A DNA stretch of 64,000 nucleotides from Lentimonas sp. CC4 (GCF_902728235.1 NZ_CACVBO010000001.1:3806001-3870000), one strand, 5' to 3'. Positions 36,044-46,276 are shown, counted from the stretch's first letter. Notes: generated by a model not told the origin, from the letters alone. Program-made: numbers and translations.

Positions 36044-37357
36044 TTACTTTAATGTCGCCTCAATCACAGTGAGATCTGTGCCATAAAAAGCCGACACCTG
36101 GGTATTGTCCCCCTCGAACAAAATCGAAGCTGCTCGCACGTAATCGACACGTGAACTCAACAACTGCGCCTCAAAGCAAGCTCGTGGCGTAGCAGCTGTA
36201 TTGGAGTGCAATGCAGTCATCACCGCGGCGAGTGTCAGCACGTCCCCCGGATTAGATTCCATCACCTCGCGAACAACCCCACGCAACTGCTCATAATTAT
36301 GATCCCATAAATGCTTGCTCAAATATTCCTGAGCAGGCGCTTCAAAACGAGACACTGAGCCCAAGCCTTTTTCTCTAACAATATCGACGACCATCTGCTG
36401 CGCCAAAATCGCAATGTCAGAAGCACACTCACGTAGTGCCGGCACACGAACCTCCGCAGTTCCCATCAGAATATACAAATGCTCATCAATACGTCCTTCA
36501 TCAAAAAGCTCATCTAGGTCGCCGCGCACACAAAAGATCGTCCTCGATGGGATATCAATCGAATCAAAATCTCCTGAACACTTCGACAAAGATCCCACCA
36601 GAAGTCTCTGCTCAGCACTCATCGACTCGACCTCTAACAATACAAAGGTAACACGCTCGGCACCTGACGCCCTTGCCTCACTAAACAGCGACAGCGCTTG
36701 CTCCACATCAAATGAACCAGGTCTAAGGAAGATAAAGCGCTCTTTTTCGCTTTCGTAGAAGTTACGTATATCCTCACAGATCAAGCGAAAGTGAGTGCCC
36801 ACTTCACCGATCAAAGACAATGTCGATTTGAAATTGCGTAGACTGTAAAGACGCTCAGCAAAATGGATCGATGCTTGAGATTTACATGGAAACGAACGAA
36901 ACGTGAAACCCAGCCCGGCATCGTCACTAGCCCCTTCAATAGACTCATTGGCAGGGTAAGCGCGCCCCGACGAGTCCGTCTGTTTGCAGCGCCTAGACTC
37001 CTGAATGAGCTCAGAGGTGCGCTCTAGCAAAGAAAAGATATTGAGTGGCTTCAAAAAGACACCTCCAACTCCCCCACTAATGAGTGCTCGGATCGTATCA
37101 TTCTCGAGATAACCAGAAACCATAATCACAGGCACTTCAGGTTTCAGCTTTTTAATCGCCCCCATGAACTGCTCACCAGTCATCTCTGGCATTTTATGAT
37201 CAGTCACTACCAAATCATAATCAGCGTTCGCAAACACTTCAACCGCCTCAAGGGGATCTTCCAGCGACGTCACAATGTAGTCCGCTTGCTCAAAAATATC
37301 AGTCAGCAAACTGTTAAAATCTACATCATCGTCTAAAATTAAAACACTATAAGCCAT
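36044..37357 (-). CDS. Receiver protein with inactive NtrC-type AAA+ domain (2)
   Basis: A 437-residue paralogue of the next gene. The receiver (1-120) has DDD at 9-11, phospho-acceptor Asp53 (VVTDHKMPEMTG) and Lys103 in FLKPLN. At 183-191 IGEVGTHFR stands where GExGTGKE should be, so the Walker A Lys is lost. RVPALRECASDIAILAQQMV (304-323) preserves the NtrC LPPLRxRxxDI block, and LWDHNYEQLRGVVREVM replaces WPGNVRELxNV. GAFTGA is absent and there is no clear DNA-binding helix. It probably works through phosphorylation-controlled protein contacts, perhaps with the ATPase encoded two genes on. The spacing to neighbours is 25-37 bases, an operon-like layout. Confidence 0.85.
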   Translation of the reverse strand: MAYSVLILDDDVDFNSLLTDIFEQADYIVTSLEDPLEAVEVFANADYDLVVTDHKMPEMTGEQFMGAIKKLKPEVPVIMVSGYLENDTIRALISGGVGGVFLKPLNIFSLLERTSELIQESRRCKQTDSSGRAYPANESIEGASDDAGLGFTFRSFPCKSQASIHFAERLYSLRNFKSTLSLIGEVGTHFRLICEDIRNFYESEKERFIFLRPGSFDVEQALSLFSEARASGAERVTFVLLEVESMSAEQRLLVGSLSKCSGDFDSIDIPSRTIFCVRGDLDELFDEGRIDEHLYILMGTAEVRVPALRECASDIAILAQQMVVDIVREKGLGSVSRFEAPAQEYLSKHLWDHNYEQLRGVVREVMESNPGDVLTLAAVMTALHSNTAATPRACFEAQLLSSRVDYVRAASILFEGDNTQVSAFYGTDLTVIEATLK

Positions 37358-37382
37358 ATATTATACTCTAATCTCGCTAGCA

Positions 37383-37910
37383 CTACTCATCTTCAGCTGC
37401 TTCAGCTGCTGCCGCTTGCTCAGCGGAGATCGCCTCCTCCAACCGTTCAAGACCTCGGCTCATGGATGCCATTGAGGTGCTATACCAAACGACTTTGCCA
37501 TCTAACAATTCCTCCCAATGCTTAACGACAGGAGCACTCAAATAATAACAACTCGCGACCATGTAAGTTTGCTCGACCTTATCGAAAGGAATCGTCGAAG
37601 AAGCCTGACATAGCGATATATCAATCTCAGTCGAAGGCAACGGACGGATTTCAATATGATCCAAATCAACCAGTCCAATATTATGCTCCTCGACGATATG
37701 CTCTAACAAACGAGCCTCATCCAACACCTTTAGATCATAGACCATTGTATTTAATATCGAGGCTTGCCTCAATAGCTCTGGGGACTGAACCGCGTCCATA
37801 AATTTCTCATTAGCCGCCTCCAAGTCTACACTGGAGAGCAAGCCCTTATTGACCAAGGATGATCCAAGAAATCGATTACTGCGAAGAATAAGTGCTCTAT
37901 ATTGCTGCAT
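37383..37910 (-). CDS. Free-standing GspE-N/MshEN-like domain protein
   Basis: A 175-residue soluble protein with a pattern like the N-terminal domain of GspE/PilB ATPases. A helical start (RFLGSSLVNKGLLSSVDLEAANEK) is followed by HIVEEHNIGLVDLDHIEIRPLP, which parallels the domain's two-strand segment ending in conserved Leu/Pro, and then SSTIPFDKVEQTYMVASCYYLSAP in place of the RxxxLPL...VAxxxP part. An acidic Ala-rich tail ends it. There is no ATPase core. MshEN domains can bind cyclic di-GMP; whether this one keeps the ligand residues is uncertain. It is the first gene of the four-gene group that ends with the ATPase. Confidence 0.65.
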   Translation of the reverse strand: MQQYRALILRSNRFLGSSLVNKGLLSSVDLEAANEKFMDAVQSPELLRQASILNTMVYDLKVLDEARLLEHIVEEHNIGLVDLDHIEIRPLPSTEIDISLCQASSTIPFDKVEQTYMVASCYYLSAPVVKHWEELLDGKVVWYSTSMASMSRGLERLEEAISAEQAAAAEAAEDE

Positions 37911-37947
37911 TAGGGTAATTGCTAATCACCTTGCGATTAATGGCTCA

Positions 37948-37963
37948 TCACGTCAAGACGTGA
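37948..37963 (-). promoter_or_regulatory. Palindrome upstream of the receiver/ATPase group
   Basis: TCACGTC and GACGTGA arms with a 2-base centre form a perfect 7-base inverted repeat 37 bases upstream of the ATG at 37910. It has no T tract, so an operator is more likely than a terminator. The bound protein is unknown. Confidence 0.5.
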
Positions 37964-38024
37964 GAGCAAGCAAACCCGCAATTTTATGCATAATAAACGC
38001 ACAAAACCATAGCTCCGGACAAAA

Positions 38025-38057
38025 CAAAAAAAAGCCCGCGACGAATCGCGGGCTTTT
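38025..38057 (-). terminator. Rho-independent terminator of the fab genes
   Basis: On the minus strand AAAGCCCGCGA pairs with TCGCGGGCTTT around a 3-base centre (TTCG-type tight loop), followed by eight T. It follows fabF by about 23 bases. Confidence 0.94.
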
Positions 38058-38080
38058 GATCAATTGTATCGGATGATGAT

Positions 38081-39337
38081 TTAGACGAACTTCTTAAATA
38101 GAAGCGTCGCATTATGCCCACCGAAACCAAGATTATTACAAATCGCTACATTCACTTCTGCTTCACGCATCGTGTTTGGCACACAATCGAGATCACAGTC
38201 TGGATCAGGCTCTTCATAGTTAATCGTAGGCGGAATCTTACTATCACGAATAGCAAGGGCACAGACGGCCGACTCAATACCACCAGCAGCACCCAAAAGG
38301 TGACCAGTCATACCCTTTGTAGAAGTCACCGGAATCTTGTATGCATGATCGCCAAGCGCCTTTTTAACAGCTCCAGTCTCAAACTTATCGTTATAAGGCG
38401 TCGAAGTGCCATGCGCATTGATGTAATCGACATCCTCAGGCTGAAGACCCGCTTCCTTAATCACCTTAGAGATAGCATAAGAAAGTGCCTTACCTTCAGG
38501 ATCTGGAGATGTAATGTGATAGGCATCACAAGTCGCACCATAGCCAGCAATTTCACAAATGATATTCGCACCACGCGCTTGAGCATGCTCGAGAGTCTCC
38601 ATGACCAACACGCCAGAACCTTCGCCCATCACGAAACCATCACGCCCCTTATCGAAAGGACGGCTAGCGCGCGTAGGATCATCGTTATACTGAGTGCTCA
38701 TCGCCTTCATCGAGCAGAAACCAGCATAACCGAGTTCCGTGACAGCAGCCTCACTACCGCCAGCAATCATCAAATCGACTTCATTATCACGCAATAAGCG
38801 AAAAGCCTCACCGATACTGTGCGTGCCTGAAGCACATGCACTGACAATACCGTAATTGGGCCCACGTGCGCCGACCTCAATCGCTACCACACCACTCGCG
38901 ATGTTTGCAATTAGCGACGGGATCATAAATGGAGACACCTTACGCGGCCCCTTCTCAAAGAGACGGCGACTTTGCGTTTGAGTCGTCAACATACCACCGA
39001 TGCCCGAACCAATCAGCACACCGAAACGATCTGCATCTAGCTTCGTAGGATCCACATCCGCATCTGCCAACGCCAACTTAGAGGACGCCACAGCAAACTG
39101 GGTGAATCGGTCATTTCGACGAGCCTCTTTCGGGTCCATGAAATCACCTGGCTTAAAGTCCAAAGCTTCCGCTCCGATCTTAGATGCGTATTCTGTCGTA
39201 TCGAAAGAAGCAACCTTATCGATACCACTCTTACCTGCAAGCAGACTATCCCAAAAGGGCTCGACTCCGTTGCCATAGCTGGTGACAGTCCCGATTCCCG
39301 TTATAACTACTCGTTGCCTTTTAAACGCTTCGTCCAT
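38081..39337 (-). CDS. fabF: Beta-ketoacyl-ACP synthase II
   Basis: A 418-residue condensing enzyme with the Cys-His-His set of KAS II: the nucleophile in VSACASGTHSIGEA, His in NAHGTSTPYNDK and His in KGMTGHLLGAAG. It extends acyl-ACP by two carbons with malonyl-ACP. It follows acpP (62-base gap) and fabG on the minus strand, the common fabG-acpP-fabF order, and ends in a strong terminator. A hairpin in the acpP-fabF gap may reduce its expression relative to acpP. Confidence 0.97.
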   Translation of the reverse strand: MDEAFKRQRVVITGIGTVTSYGNGVEPFWDSLLAGKSGIDKVASFDTTEYASKIGAEALDFKPGDFMDPKEARRNDRFTQFAVASSKLALADADVDPTKLDADRFGVLIGSGIGGMLTTQTQSRRLFEKGPRKVSPFMIPSLIANIASGVVAIEVGARGPNYGIVSACASGTHSIGEAFRLLRDNEVDLMIAGGSEAAVTELGYAGFCSMKAMSTQYNDDPTRASRPFDKGRDGFVMGEGSGVLVMETLEHAQARGANIICEIAGYGATCDAYHITSPDPEGKALSYAISKVIKEAGLQPEDVDYINAHGTSTPYNDKFETGAVKKALGDHAYKIPVTSTKGMTGHLLGAAGGIESAVCALAIRDSKIPPTINYEEPDPDCDLDCVPNTMREAEVNVAICNNLGFGGHNATLLFKKFV

Positions 39338-39347
39338 GGTATATTAT

Positions 39348-39375
39348 AAAAAGTAAGCCGCGGTTAAGCGGCTTA
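39348..39375 (-). terminator. Attenuator-like hairpin between acpP and fabF
   Basis: On the minus strand TAAGCCGC and GCGGCTTA form a perfect 8-base stem around a 6-base loop; CTTTTTAT follows. It could cut most transcripts after acpP, which is needed at much higher level than fabF. The T tract is short, so partial termination or mRNA 3' protection are both possible. Confidence 0.7.
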
Positions 39376-39399
39376 AGTGGTGAAAATTATCAGGAAAGC

Positions 39400-39654
<255 letters not shown>

Positions 39655-39688
39655 AATAATTTTTAAGTTAGGATTAAACTCTTTTCAG

Positions 39689-40437
<749 letters not shown>

Positions 40438-40570
40438 TCAAAAAAGTATCCGTAAGTTGCTTTTTGCTATCGGTAAAGTCTTCCGCATTATTTTGATCAG
40501 GGGCAAGCACGAATGTTACTTTTATCGAGCAATATTGACAGCAGCGGTTTAAGTAGACTCAAGTGCTCGC

Positions 40571-41308
40571 ATGTCAAAGCCCGAAGAACAACGCATCCAG
40601 AAAATTATAGCCCATGCTGGCATCTGCTCACGCCGTGAAGCAGAGCGCCACATCGAAGATGGTAATGTGCGGGTAAACGGCAAAATTGCCCAACTTGGCG
40701 ACAAAGCACTCCCTGACGCAGCGATCTTCGTCAACAACAAGCCCATCCTGCAAAAACAGGAGCGCTCGGTCACCTTGATCATGAACAAGCCCAAGGGCTA
40801 CGTCTGCACGAACTCAGACCCCTTTGCCGAACGAACCGTCTTCCAACTCCTTCAACCAGATCTCCAGCGACTGCGCCTCTACTGCGCTGGGCGACTCGAT
40901 AAAGACAGCGAAGGCCTCCTAGTGATCACCAACGATGGCGAGCTTGCCAACAAGATCGCGCACCCGAGCACCGAAATCACCAAGCGCTACCGCGTCGTGC
41001 TTAACAAAGACTTCAACAGGGCAGACACCGCTAAACTTCTAGCAGGCGTCGAATACGAAGGCGACTTTCTCAAAGCAGAAAAAGTCCTCCCCGCCCCCGA
41101 CATGGGCGAAGGCTCTGCGCGACGCCTCGAAGTGCACCTGCACCATGGTAAAAAGCGCGAAATCCGACGCCTATTTGAAGCACACCGCTATTTCGTTAAA
41201 AAACTGGTCCGCGTGCAAATCGGTGGCATCGTCCTTAAAAACATCCCTAAAGGCGGCATCAAAATCCTCGGCAAAAAGGACATTGAGCGCCTCTTCGACA
41301 AAAAATAG
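40571..41308 (+). CDS. Pseudouridine synthase of the RsuA/RluB/E/F group
   Basis: A 245-residue enzyme with an N-terminal S4 RNA-binding domain (about 8-65; QKIIAHAGICSRREAERHIEDG) and a catalytic domain. GRLDKDSEGLLVITNDG at about 113-129 holds the catalytic Asp. The late KKREIRRLF is the family's second conserved block. It isomerises uridine in rRNA; RluB (23S) is the closest guess because of the S4 domain and length, but RsuA or RluF cannot be excluded. It is divergent from fabG. Confidence 0.93.
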   Translation: MSKPEEQRIQKIIAHAGICSRREAERHIEDGNVRVNGKIAQLGDKALPDAAIFVNNKPILQKQERSVTLIMNKPKGYVCTNSDPFAERTVFQLLQPDLQRLRLYCAGRLDKDSEGLLVITNDGELANKIAHPSTEITKRYRVVLNKDFNRADTAKLLAGVEYEGDFLKAEKVLPAPDMGEGSARRLEVHLHHGKKREIRRLFEAHRYFVKKLVRVQIGGIVLKNIPKGGIKILGKKDIERLFDKK

Positions 41309-41321
41309 CCCCTACCGCATT

Positions 41322-42260
41322 ATGAACCTTTGGCGAAAACGCTTCCAACTCGCATGCTTAGCGGTGCTCAGCACAGCAGCGCTACATGCCCAAGATGTCA
41401 TCCTGCGACTCGCTCCATCCGAAGCAGCGCCAATCATCGCACGAGTTGACTGGAACACACCGGAAGTGCAATCCGCACGCCCAGTGCTCGAAGCCGACAA
41501 AGCCCGCAGCGGCTGGAAATGGATCGAGCACACCACCACACTCGACGGCTACATTCCAACCAGTAGTCTATCCAAAAACTTCGAGATCGCACTCAACACC
41601 CACGTGCGTGCCGCTCCAAAGGCAAATGCTCCGATACTGACGAGCGTTCAGACCAAGGACCGCATCCAGATCACAGCGAGTAATGACCAATGGTCAACCG
41701 TCCGCTTCCGCAAAGCAGTGCCCGTTTACTTCAGGGAACATACCCTGCCGGCACACACCGCTGATCAAGTCCCAGGACACGTGCTTCCTGCTCGACGCAC
41801 GATCGACCCCGATGCCAAAACCGCAAACATTGATCCCCGCGCCCTCGCCCCAGAAAATGTGAAATGGCGAGCGGCACCCCCAGGCACAGCCAAGCCAGCA
41901 CCCCCACAAAGAGAAGAACTCATTCCACGACGCGCAGCACCAAGCAGCATCATGACCCGCTCGGCCGATCTCCAAGAATCAGAACTACCACAAGCCCCCC
42001 AAGTCGCCTCAAATGCGCCGATACGAAACGTCAACGGCATCCTCGTGCGTGAAATCACCAACTCCGGCCCACGCTACCCGATCCGCCTAATCACACGCAA
42101 CGGACAACGTATCGCCTACGTTGATATGTCACATGTTTTTATCAGTGACCTGCGACCATTCCTCTCCAAATACGTCCAAATCATCGGCGAAGTGAGACCC
42201 GTAGTGCCAGGCAGCCAAGATCTTATAATTCAAGCTCGCACCATCCGCATCGCCGAATAA
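41322..42260 (+). CDS. Exported protein with SH3-like domains
   Basis: A 312-residue protein. I start at the ATG at 41322, 13 bases after the previous stop, because it opens a signal peptide ([20 protein letters not shown], cut before QD). Two SH3-like beta segments follow (about 22-88 and 90-135; [16 protein letters not shown] is a typical SH3_3 start). A long Pro/Ala/Arg-rich linker spans about 150-230. A C-terminal beta domain (about 232-312) ends in [20 protein letters not shown], which looks like an OB-type fold. SH3-type domains in exported bacterial proteins often bind the cell wall. Specific function is unknown. Confidence 0.82.
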   Translation: MNLWRKRFQLACLAVLSTAALHAQDVILRLAPSEAAPIIARVDWNTPEVQSARPVLEADKARSGWKWIEHTTTLDGYIPTSSLSKNFEIALNTHVRAAPKANAPILTSVQTKDRIQITASNDQWSTVRFRKAVPVYFREHTLPAHTADQVPGHVLPARRTIDPDAKTANIDPRALAPENVKWRAAPPGTAKPAPPQREELIPRRAAPSSIMTRSADLQESELPQAPQVASNAPIRNVNGILVREITNSGPRYPIRLITRNGQRIAYVDMSHVFISDLRPFLSKYVQIIGEVRPVVPGSQDLIIQARTIRIAE

Positions 42261-42304
42261 CTCTACCCAACTTTCAACACAACCTTCTGACACACATACC
42301 AATC

Positions 42305-43183
42305 ATGCAACTCATCGACGGCAACGCTATCGCAGAATCCATCATTGAAGAACTGACTCAAGAAGTCAGCGCCCTTCCAGGCAAGAAACCTGTCATCGCC
42401 GTCATCCGTGTCGGTGAAGACCCCGCATCGGTCTCCTACGTCCGCAAGAAAGAGAAAACTGCGGCACGCATCGGCATCGGCAGCCGCATGCACATCCTCC
42501 CCGAGGATGTTAGCAAAGAGGACCTCTTTGCCCAGATCGACGCATTGAACGCAGATCCCGACGTCAGCGGCATCCTAATCCAAGCACCTCTGCCCAATCA
42601 CATCGACGAGACTGAAACGTTCAATCGCGTCCTGCCCGGCAAAGACGTGGACGGCTTTAACACCGTCAACATCGGCAAGCTTTGCCAAGAAGACAACAGC
42701 GGCTTCGTCGCCTGCACACCAGCCGGCATCGTGCAGCTCATCAAGCGCAGCGGCATCGAAACCGAGGGCAAGCACGTCGTCGTGCTCGGCCGCAGCCAAA
42801 TCGTTGGCAAACCAGCTGCACTACTGATGATGCAGAAGGCCTGCCCGGGCAACGCCACCGTCACCGTCTGCCACTCCCGCACTGCCGATCTGCCGAGCAT
42901 CACACGTCAAGCGGACGTGCTCATCGCCGCGATCGGACGTCCCAATTTCGTCACCGAAGACATGGTCAAAGACGGCGTCAACATCATCGATGTCGGCATC
43001 AACCGTGTCGAAGACGCCAGCAAGAAGAGCGGCTACCGCCTCGTCGGCGACGTCGAGTTCGCCACCGTCGCACCAAAATGCGCCCACATCACGCCCGTCC
43101 CCGGCGGCGTAGGCCCAATGACAGTTGCCATGCTCATGTATAATACACTGAGCGCCTTCAAAGCCAGTCAGGCCGAAGGATGA
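42305..43183 (+). CDS. folD: Methylenetetrahydrofolate dehydrogenase/cyclohydrolase
   Basis: A 292-residue bifunctional enzyme of normal length. The catalytic Lys lies in [14 protein letters not shown] (residues 40-53). Further signatures are [27 protein letters not shown] and the NADP-binding [14 protein letters not shown]. It oxidises 5,10-methylene-THF and hydrolyses the product to 10-formyl-THF in one-carbon metabolism. Its stop overlaps the next start (ATGA at 43180), so the RDD protein is translationally coupled. Confidence 0.97.
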   Translation: MQLIDGNAIAESIIEELTQEVSALPGKKPVIAVIRVGEDPASVSYVRKKEKTAARIGIGSRMHILPEDVSKEDLFAQIDALNADPDVSGILIQAPLPNHIDETETFNRVLPGKDVDGFNTVNIGKLCQEDNSGFVACTPAGIVQLIKRSGIETEGKHVVVLGRSQIVGKPAALLMMQKACPGNATVTVCHSRTADLPSITRQADVLIAAIGRPNFVTEDMVKDGVNIIDVGINRVEDASKKSGYRLVGDVEFATVAPKCAHITPVPGGVGPMTVAMLMYNTLSAFKASQAEG

Positions 43184-43806
43184 GCGACCAACCACCGCCC
43201 ATAAAACCGAGCAATGTGCTCGACTCCATCCTAAGCGACAGCGGCCCGATGCCCACTGCCCGCTTGGGCATACGCGCATTGGCATTCCTAATGGACTTCG
43301 TGCTACTCACCGCATTAGCGACTTTCATCATCTGGAAAATCGTCATGCCACAGGAGCACCCCGGAGCCTTTGCCGAGTTCAATGAATGGTCTCAAGAGAT
43401 TATTGCCTGGTTCAGTGAAGGCGGCAGGCAAGCAGGCGCGGAGCAACCCCAATGGAGCGACGACCTGAGTGAAGCACTGATTTACGCCCGCGATCTTCAG
43501 CTATTAATATTTTGGCTCTACTTCGCCATTGGAGAAGCCTTCTTCGCCGGAAGCTCACTAGGCAAACGCGCGTGCCGACTGCGCAGCATTAGCACCGCCA
43601 CAATGGGCACGATGCCCATCATGGCAGGCGTTGTCCGCGGAGGGCTCAAAACATTAACACTCTTCCTCGCATTCCCCATCGCACTACTCGCCACGCTCGG
43701 AGCACTGTTCTTCAACAAACGCCGCCAAATGGGGCATGATTTACTCAGCCGCACCGCAGTGATCGATGAGAAATATTTAAACATGCCCACGAAGCCTTCC
43801 TCATAG
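43180..43806 (+). CDS. RDD-family membrane protein
   Basis: A 208-residue protein with an RDD-type domain. [19 protein letters not shown] (about 28-46) holds the Arg/Asp signature. A second hydrophobic segment lies at about 107-122, with [14 protein letters not shown] after it as the conserved loop, and then a third segment (about 155-175). RDD proteins are small, poorly understood membrane proteins sometimes linked to ion transport. The four-base overlap with folD shows co-transcription but does not reveal its job. Confidence 0.88.
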   Translation: MSDQPPPIKPSNVLDSILSDSGPMPTARLGIRALAFLMDFVLLTALATFIIWKIVMPQEHPGAFAEFNEWSQEIIAWFSEGGRQAGAEQPQWSDDLSEALIYARDLQLLIFWLYFAIGEAFFAGSSLGKRACRLRSISTATMGTMPIMAGVVRGGLKTLTLFLAFPIALLATLGALFFNKRRQMGHDLLSRTAVIDEKYLNMPTKPSS

Positions 43807-43925
43807 TTTGCCCCTTCAAATTCATTTTACTGTTTTAACTTCTTAAAAATCAGTCTATCTCTACTCGCTCTCAAACACTGAAGCACGGCATCAGCCAACA
43901 TTCGCCCCATCAAACCAGCACCATT

Positions 43926-45038
43926 TTGAGCACCAAACGTAAGCCCAAAATCCTCGTCGTCGACGACCAACCCATCAACATCAAGCTGCTGCAACGCAAA
44001 CTTGAGCGTCAGGACATGGAAGTCCTCGTGGCCTACAACGGACGCGAATGCCTAGACATCGTCGAGAAGGACCTGCCCGACCTCATCCTACTCGACATTA
44101 TGATGCCCGAGATGGATGGCATCGAAACCTGCCAACACCTCAAGGCAAACCCGGCAACAGAAACCATCCCCATCATTTTCATCACCGCTAAGGCCTCCAA
44201 AGAAGGAAAACTCGAAGGCCTCGACGCAGGCGCGGTTGACTACATCACGAAGCCCATCGATCTGGACGAGACACTCGCCCGCGTGCGCACACAGTTACGC
44301 CTCCAGGAGATGTTCCATGAGAACCTCGAGCTGCAAAAGCGCCTCGGCGACGTGCGTAAAGCAGCCGCAGTCGGAGCCATCACTCAAGGCATCGCCCATA
44401 ACTTAAACAACCTGCTTGGCGTGGTCGTCGGCTACCTCGATTTGATCAAAAACGGCTACGATAGCCCCGACATGGTCAAACGCAGCGTCATGCTGATGGA
44501 CCACGCGATCAACCGCATGGTCGGTATCATCCGCCAACTCGGCACCATCGCCAACAACGAGCGCATCGAGCTCTCCAGCCACCGCATCGAAGCACTCCTG
44601 AGTAACAGCATCGAACGCCTAAAAAAGGAACACGAAATCGACGCTGGAATTGAAGTCCACTCGCAGTTAGAGGACGGGGCAACCATTTCTGCCAACGCTG
44701 AAACATTCGAGATCATCCTCGGCAAGCTCCTCATCAACGCATGGGAAAGCTACACGAAAAACACTGCAGATGCCGACAGAAAGATCCAGCTGACCGCACG
44801 CGTCTCACGCGACAAAGGCCCTGCCGTGCTGGAACTGAAAGTCATCGACCAGGGCACCGGCATTGACCCCGAAGTCGCTGACACACTATTTGAGCCCTTC
44901 ATCACCACCAAAACCTCAGTTGGTCGCGGCATGGGGCTCACGATTTCACGACACACCATCCGCAACCTTGAGGGCGACATCACCCTCAATCCAAACGCGG
45001 ACGGCGGCGTAACCGCCACAATGACCCACCCTTTATAA
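43926..45038 (+). CDS. Receiver-first histidine kinase
   Basis: A 370-residue protein starting at TTG. Order of domains: receiver (about 8-125; Asp57 in LILLDIMMPEMDG, Lys109 in ITKP), a short coiled linker, HisKA-type dimerisation helix with His158 in GIAHNLNNLLG, and HATPase_c (about 250-370) with the N box KLLINAWES and the G boxes DQGTGID and GRGMGLTIS. It has no membrane or sensor domain. It therefore probably takes a phosphoryl group or a signal through its receiver and passes it on. No matching regulator is adjacent; targets are unknown. The alternative start options are all later and would damage the receiver. Confidence 0.92.
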   Translation: MSTKRKPKILVVDDQPINIKLLQRKLERQDMEVLVAYNGRECLDIVEKDLPDLILLDIMMPEMDGIETCQHLKANPATETIPIIFITAKASKEGKLEGLDAGAVDYITKPIDLDETLARVRTQLRLQEMFHENLELQKRLGDVRKAAAVGAITQGIAHNLNNLLGVVVGYLDLIKNGYDSPDMVKRSVMLMDHAINRMVGIIRQLGTIANNERIELSSHRIEALLSNSIERLKKEHEIDAGIEVHSQLEDGATISANAETFEIILGKLLINAWESYTKNTADADRKIQLTARVSRDKGPAVLELKVIDQGTGIDPEVADTLFEPFITTKTSVGRGMGLTISRHTIRNLEGDITLNPNADGGVTATMTHPL

Positions 45039-45045
45039 TTCAATA

Positions 45046-45852
45046 ATGAGCATTAAAATCGTATTTATCGGAGCAGGCCGCATGGCCTCCGCCATCGTCC
45101 GAGGCCTCCTTGAAGAAGAGCACTACACACCGGACGAAATTGCCTGCACCTGCGGTGACGATCCCAGCGGTCCTGAACTTGCCGAGCAAACTGGCATTCA
45201 ATTCGCCAAGGACATCAATAAAGTTATCCGTAAAACGGAAACCATCGTGCTCGCCTGTAAACCACAGCAGCTGAACGCGATTGACGATGAGCTCGCCCAA
45301 GCAGCGCACGGGAAATTAATCCTTTCGATCCTAGCAGGCACACCACTCGCACGCCTCAGCGCTAAGTTCTGCAACGCACGTAACGTCGTGCGCACCATGC
45401 CCAACACGCCTGGACAAATCGGCGCAGGCGTCACCGCATTCGCACCACTGAGCCCACTCAGCCCGAAGGATCAAGACATCGTCGAAAACATACTCAGCTC
45501 GCTGGGCAACTTCCACGAAGTCGAAGAAGCTGATCTCGACGCAGTGACTGCCCTTAGCGGCAGTGGCCCGGCCTATGTCTTCGAATTTGCCGCTGCCCTC
45601 CGCGAAGCTGGCATCCAGTGCGGACTCGACGAAGCACTCTCTAGCTCACTCGCAATCGACACTCTGCTCGGTGCAGCCATGCTCCTAGCCGACAGCGAAG
45701 AGGGCCCCGAAGCCCTGCGCAATGCAGTCACCTCCCCAGGAGGCACTACCGCCGCAGCGCTCAAAACATTTAGCGATAACGATTTCCGTGGCCTAGTCGC
45801 CAAAGCACTCGAGTCCGCAAAAGCGCGCTCCCTCGAACTCGCAAATGAATAA
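45046..45852 (+). CDS. proC: Pyrroline-5-carboxylate reductase
   Basis: A 268-residue enzyme with the N-terminal NAD(P) fold (FIGAGRMASAIVRGLL) and the C-terminal ProC signature: LDAVTALSGSGPAYVFEF, followed by the GGTTAAAL motif (SPGGTTAAALKTF). It makes proline from pyrroline-5-carboxylate with NAD(P)H. It starts 8 bases after the kinase stop and so may share its transcript, though no functional link is evident. Confidence 0.96.
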   Translation: MSIKIVFIGAGRMASAIVRGLLEEEHYTPDEIACTCGDDPSGPELAEQTGIQFAKDINKVIRKTETIVLACKPQQLNAIDDELAQAAHGKLILSILAGTPLARLSAKFCNARNVVRTMPNTPGQIGAGVTAFAPLSPLSPKDQDIVENILSSLGNFHEVEEADLDAVTALSGSGPAYVFEFAAALREAGIQCGLDEALSSSLAIDTLLGAAMLLADSEEGPEALRNAVTSPGGTTAAALKTFSDNDFRGLVAKALESAKARSLELANE

Positions 45853-45938
45853 GATCACCTAAGCTGATAGGACTCTCGCAACCAGAGACAACTGATCGTC
45901 AGAGCCAGCGAAGAGCACCTACGCAAAGGCACCCTTTT

Positions 45939-45970
45939 AAACCGTCGCACTAATAATGCGGCGGTTTTTC
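45939..45970 (+). terminator. Terminator of proC that overlaps the end of slyX
   Basis: AAACCGTCGCA (45939-45949) pairs with TGCGGCGGTTT (45957-45967, one G-U pair) around CTAATAA, followed by TTTTTC. The loop contains the slyX stop codon and the right arm its last codons on the opposite strand. In the minus direction there is no T tract. Confidence 0.8.
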
Positions 45971-46168
45971 GTTGGCAGGCATATCGCCTGCCCCAGCCAC
46001 ACCACCTGATGATAGCGCATCCATTTGAACCTTCTGACGCTGCACTAACTTAGTCAGCGCATCGAGCCGCTTCGCTAATTCATAGAATTCGGCATCTTGC
46101 TCAGTAACGTGGCGCTCCAAATGCGCTAATTGACTCTGCAGCTCGGTAATAGGTTCGATTTCAGACAT
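45950..46168 (-). CDS. slyX: SlyX-family protein
   Basis: A 72-residue coiled-coil protein. Residues 6-52 show heptad patterns ([26 protein letters not shown]). The end KPPHY is the family's diagnostic C-terminus. SlyX proteins have no established biochemical role. It follows the ClpP-like gene by 108 bases on the minus strand. Its last codons form part of the proC terminator on the opposite strand. Confidence 0.9.
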   Translation of the reverse strand: MSEIEPITELQSQLAHLERHVTEQDAEFYELAKRLDALTKLVQRQKVQMDALSSGGVAGAGDMPANEKPPHY

Positions 46169-46276
46169 GTTAAATTAAGCGATACTACGCACCCAAGATA
46201 GGCGCAACACGGGAAACACAAAATGAGCAAACTTCGTATTTCCCAACCGAAGCACATTGCAGATCGAGACATTGGC

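Noticed and set aside
38114-38797. A 227-residue plus-strand frame across fabF
   Set aside because: Antisense to fabF, whose catalytic residues are intact; the product looks random.
41145-41321. Longer start for the SH3-like protein
   Set aside because: It would overlap the pseudouridine synthase gene by more than 160 bases and hide the signal peptide that begins at 41322.
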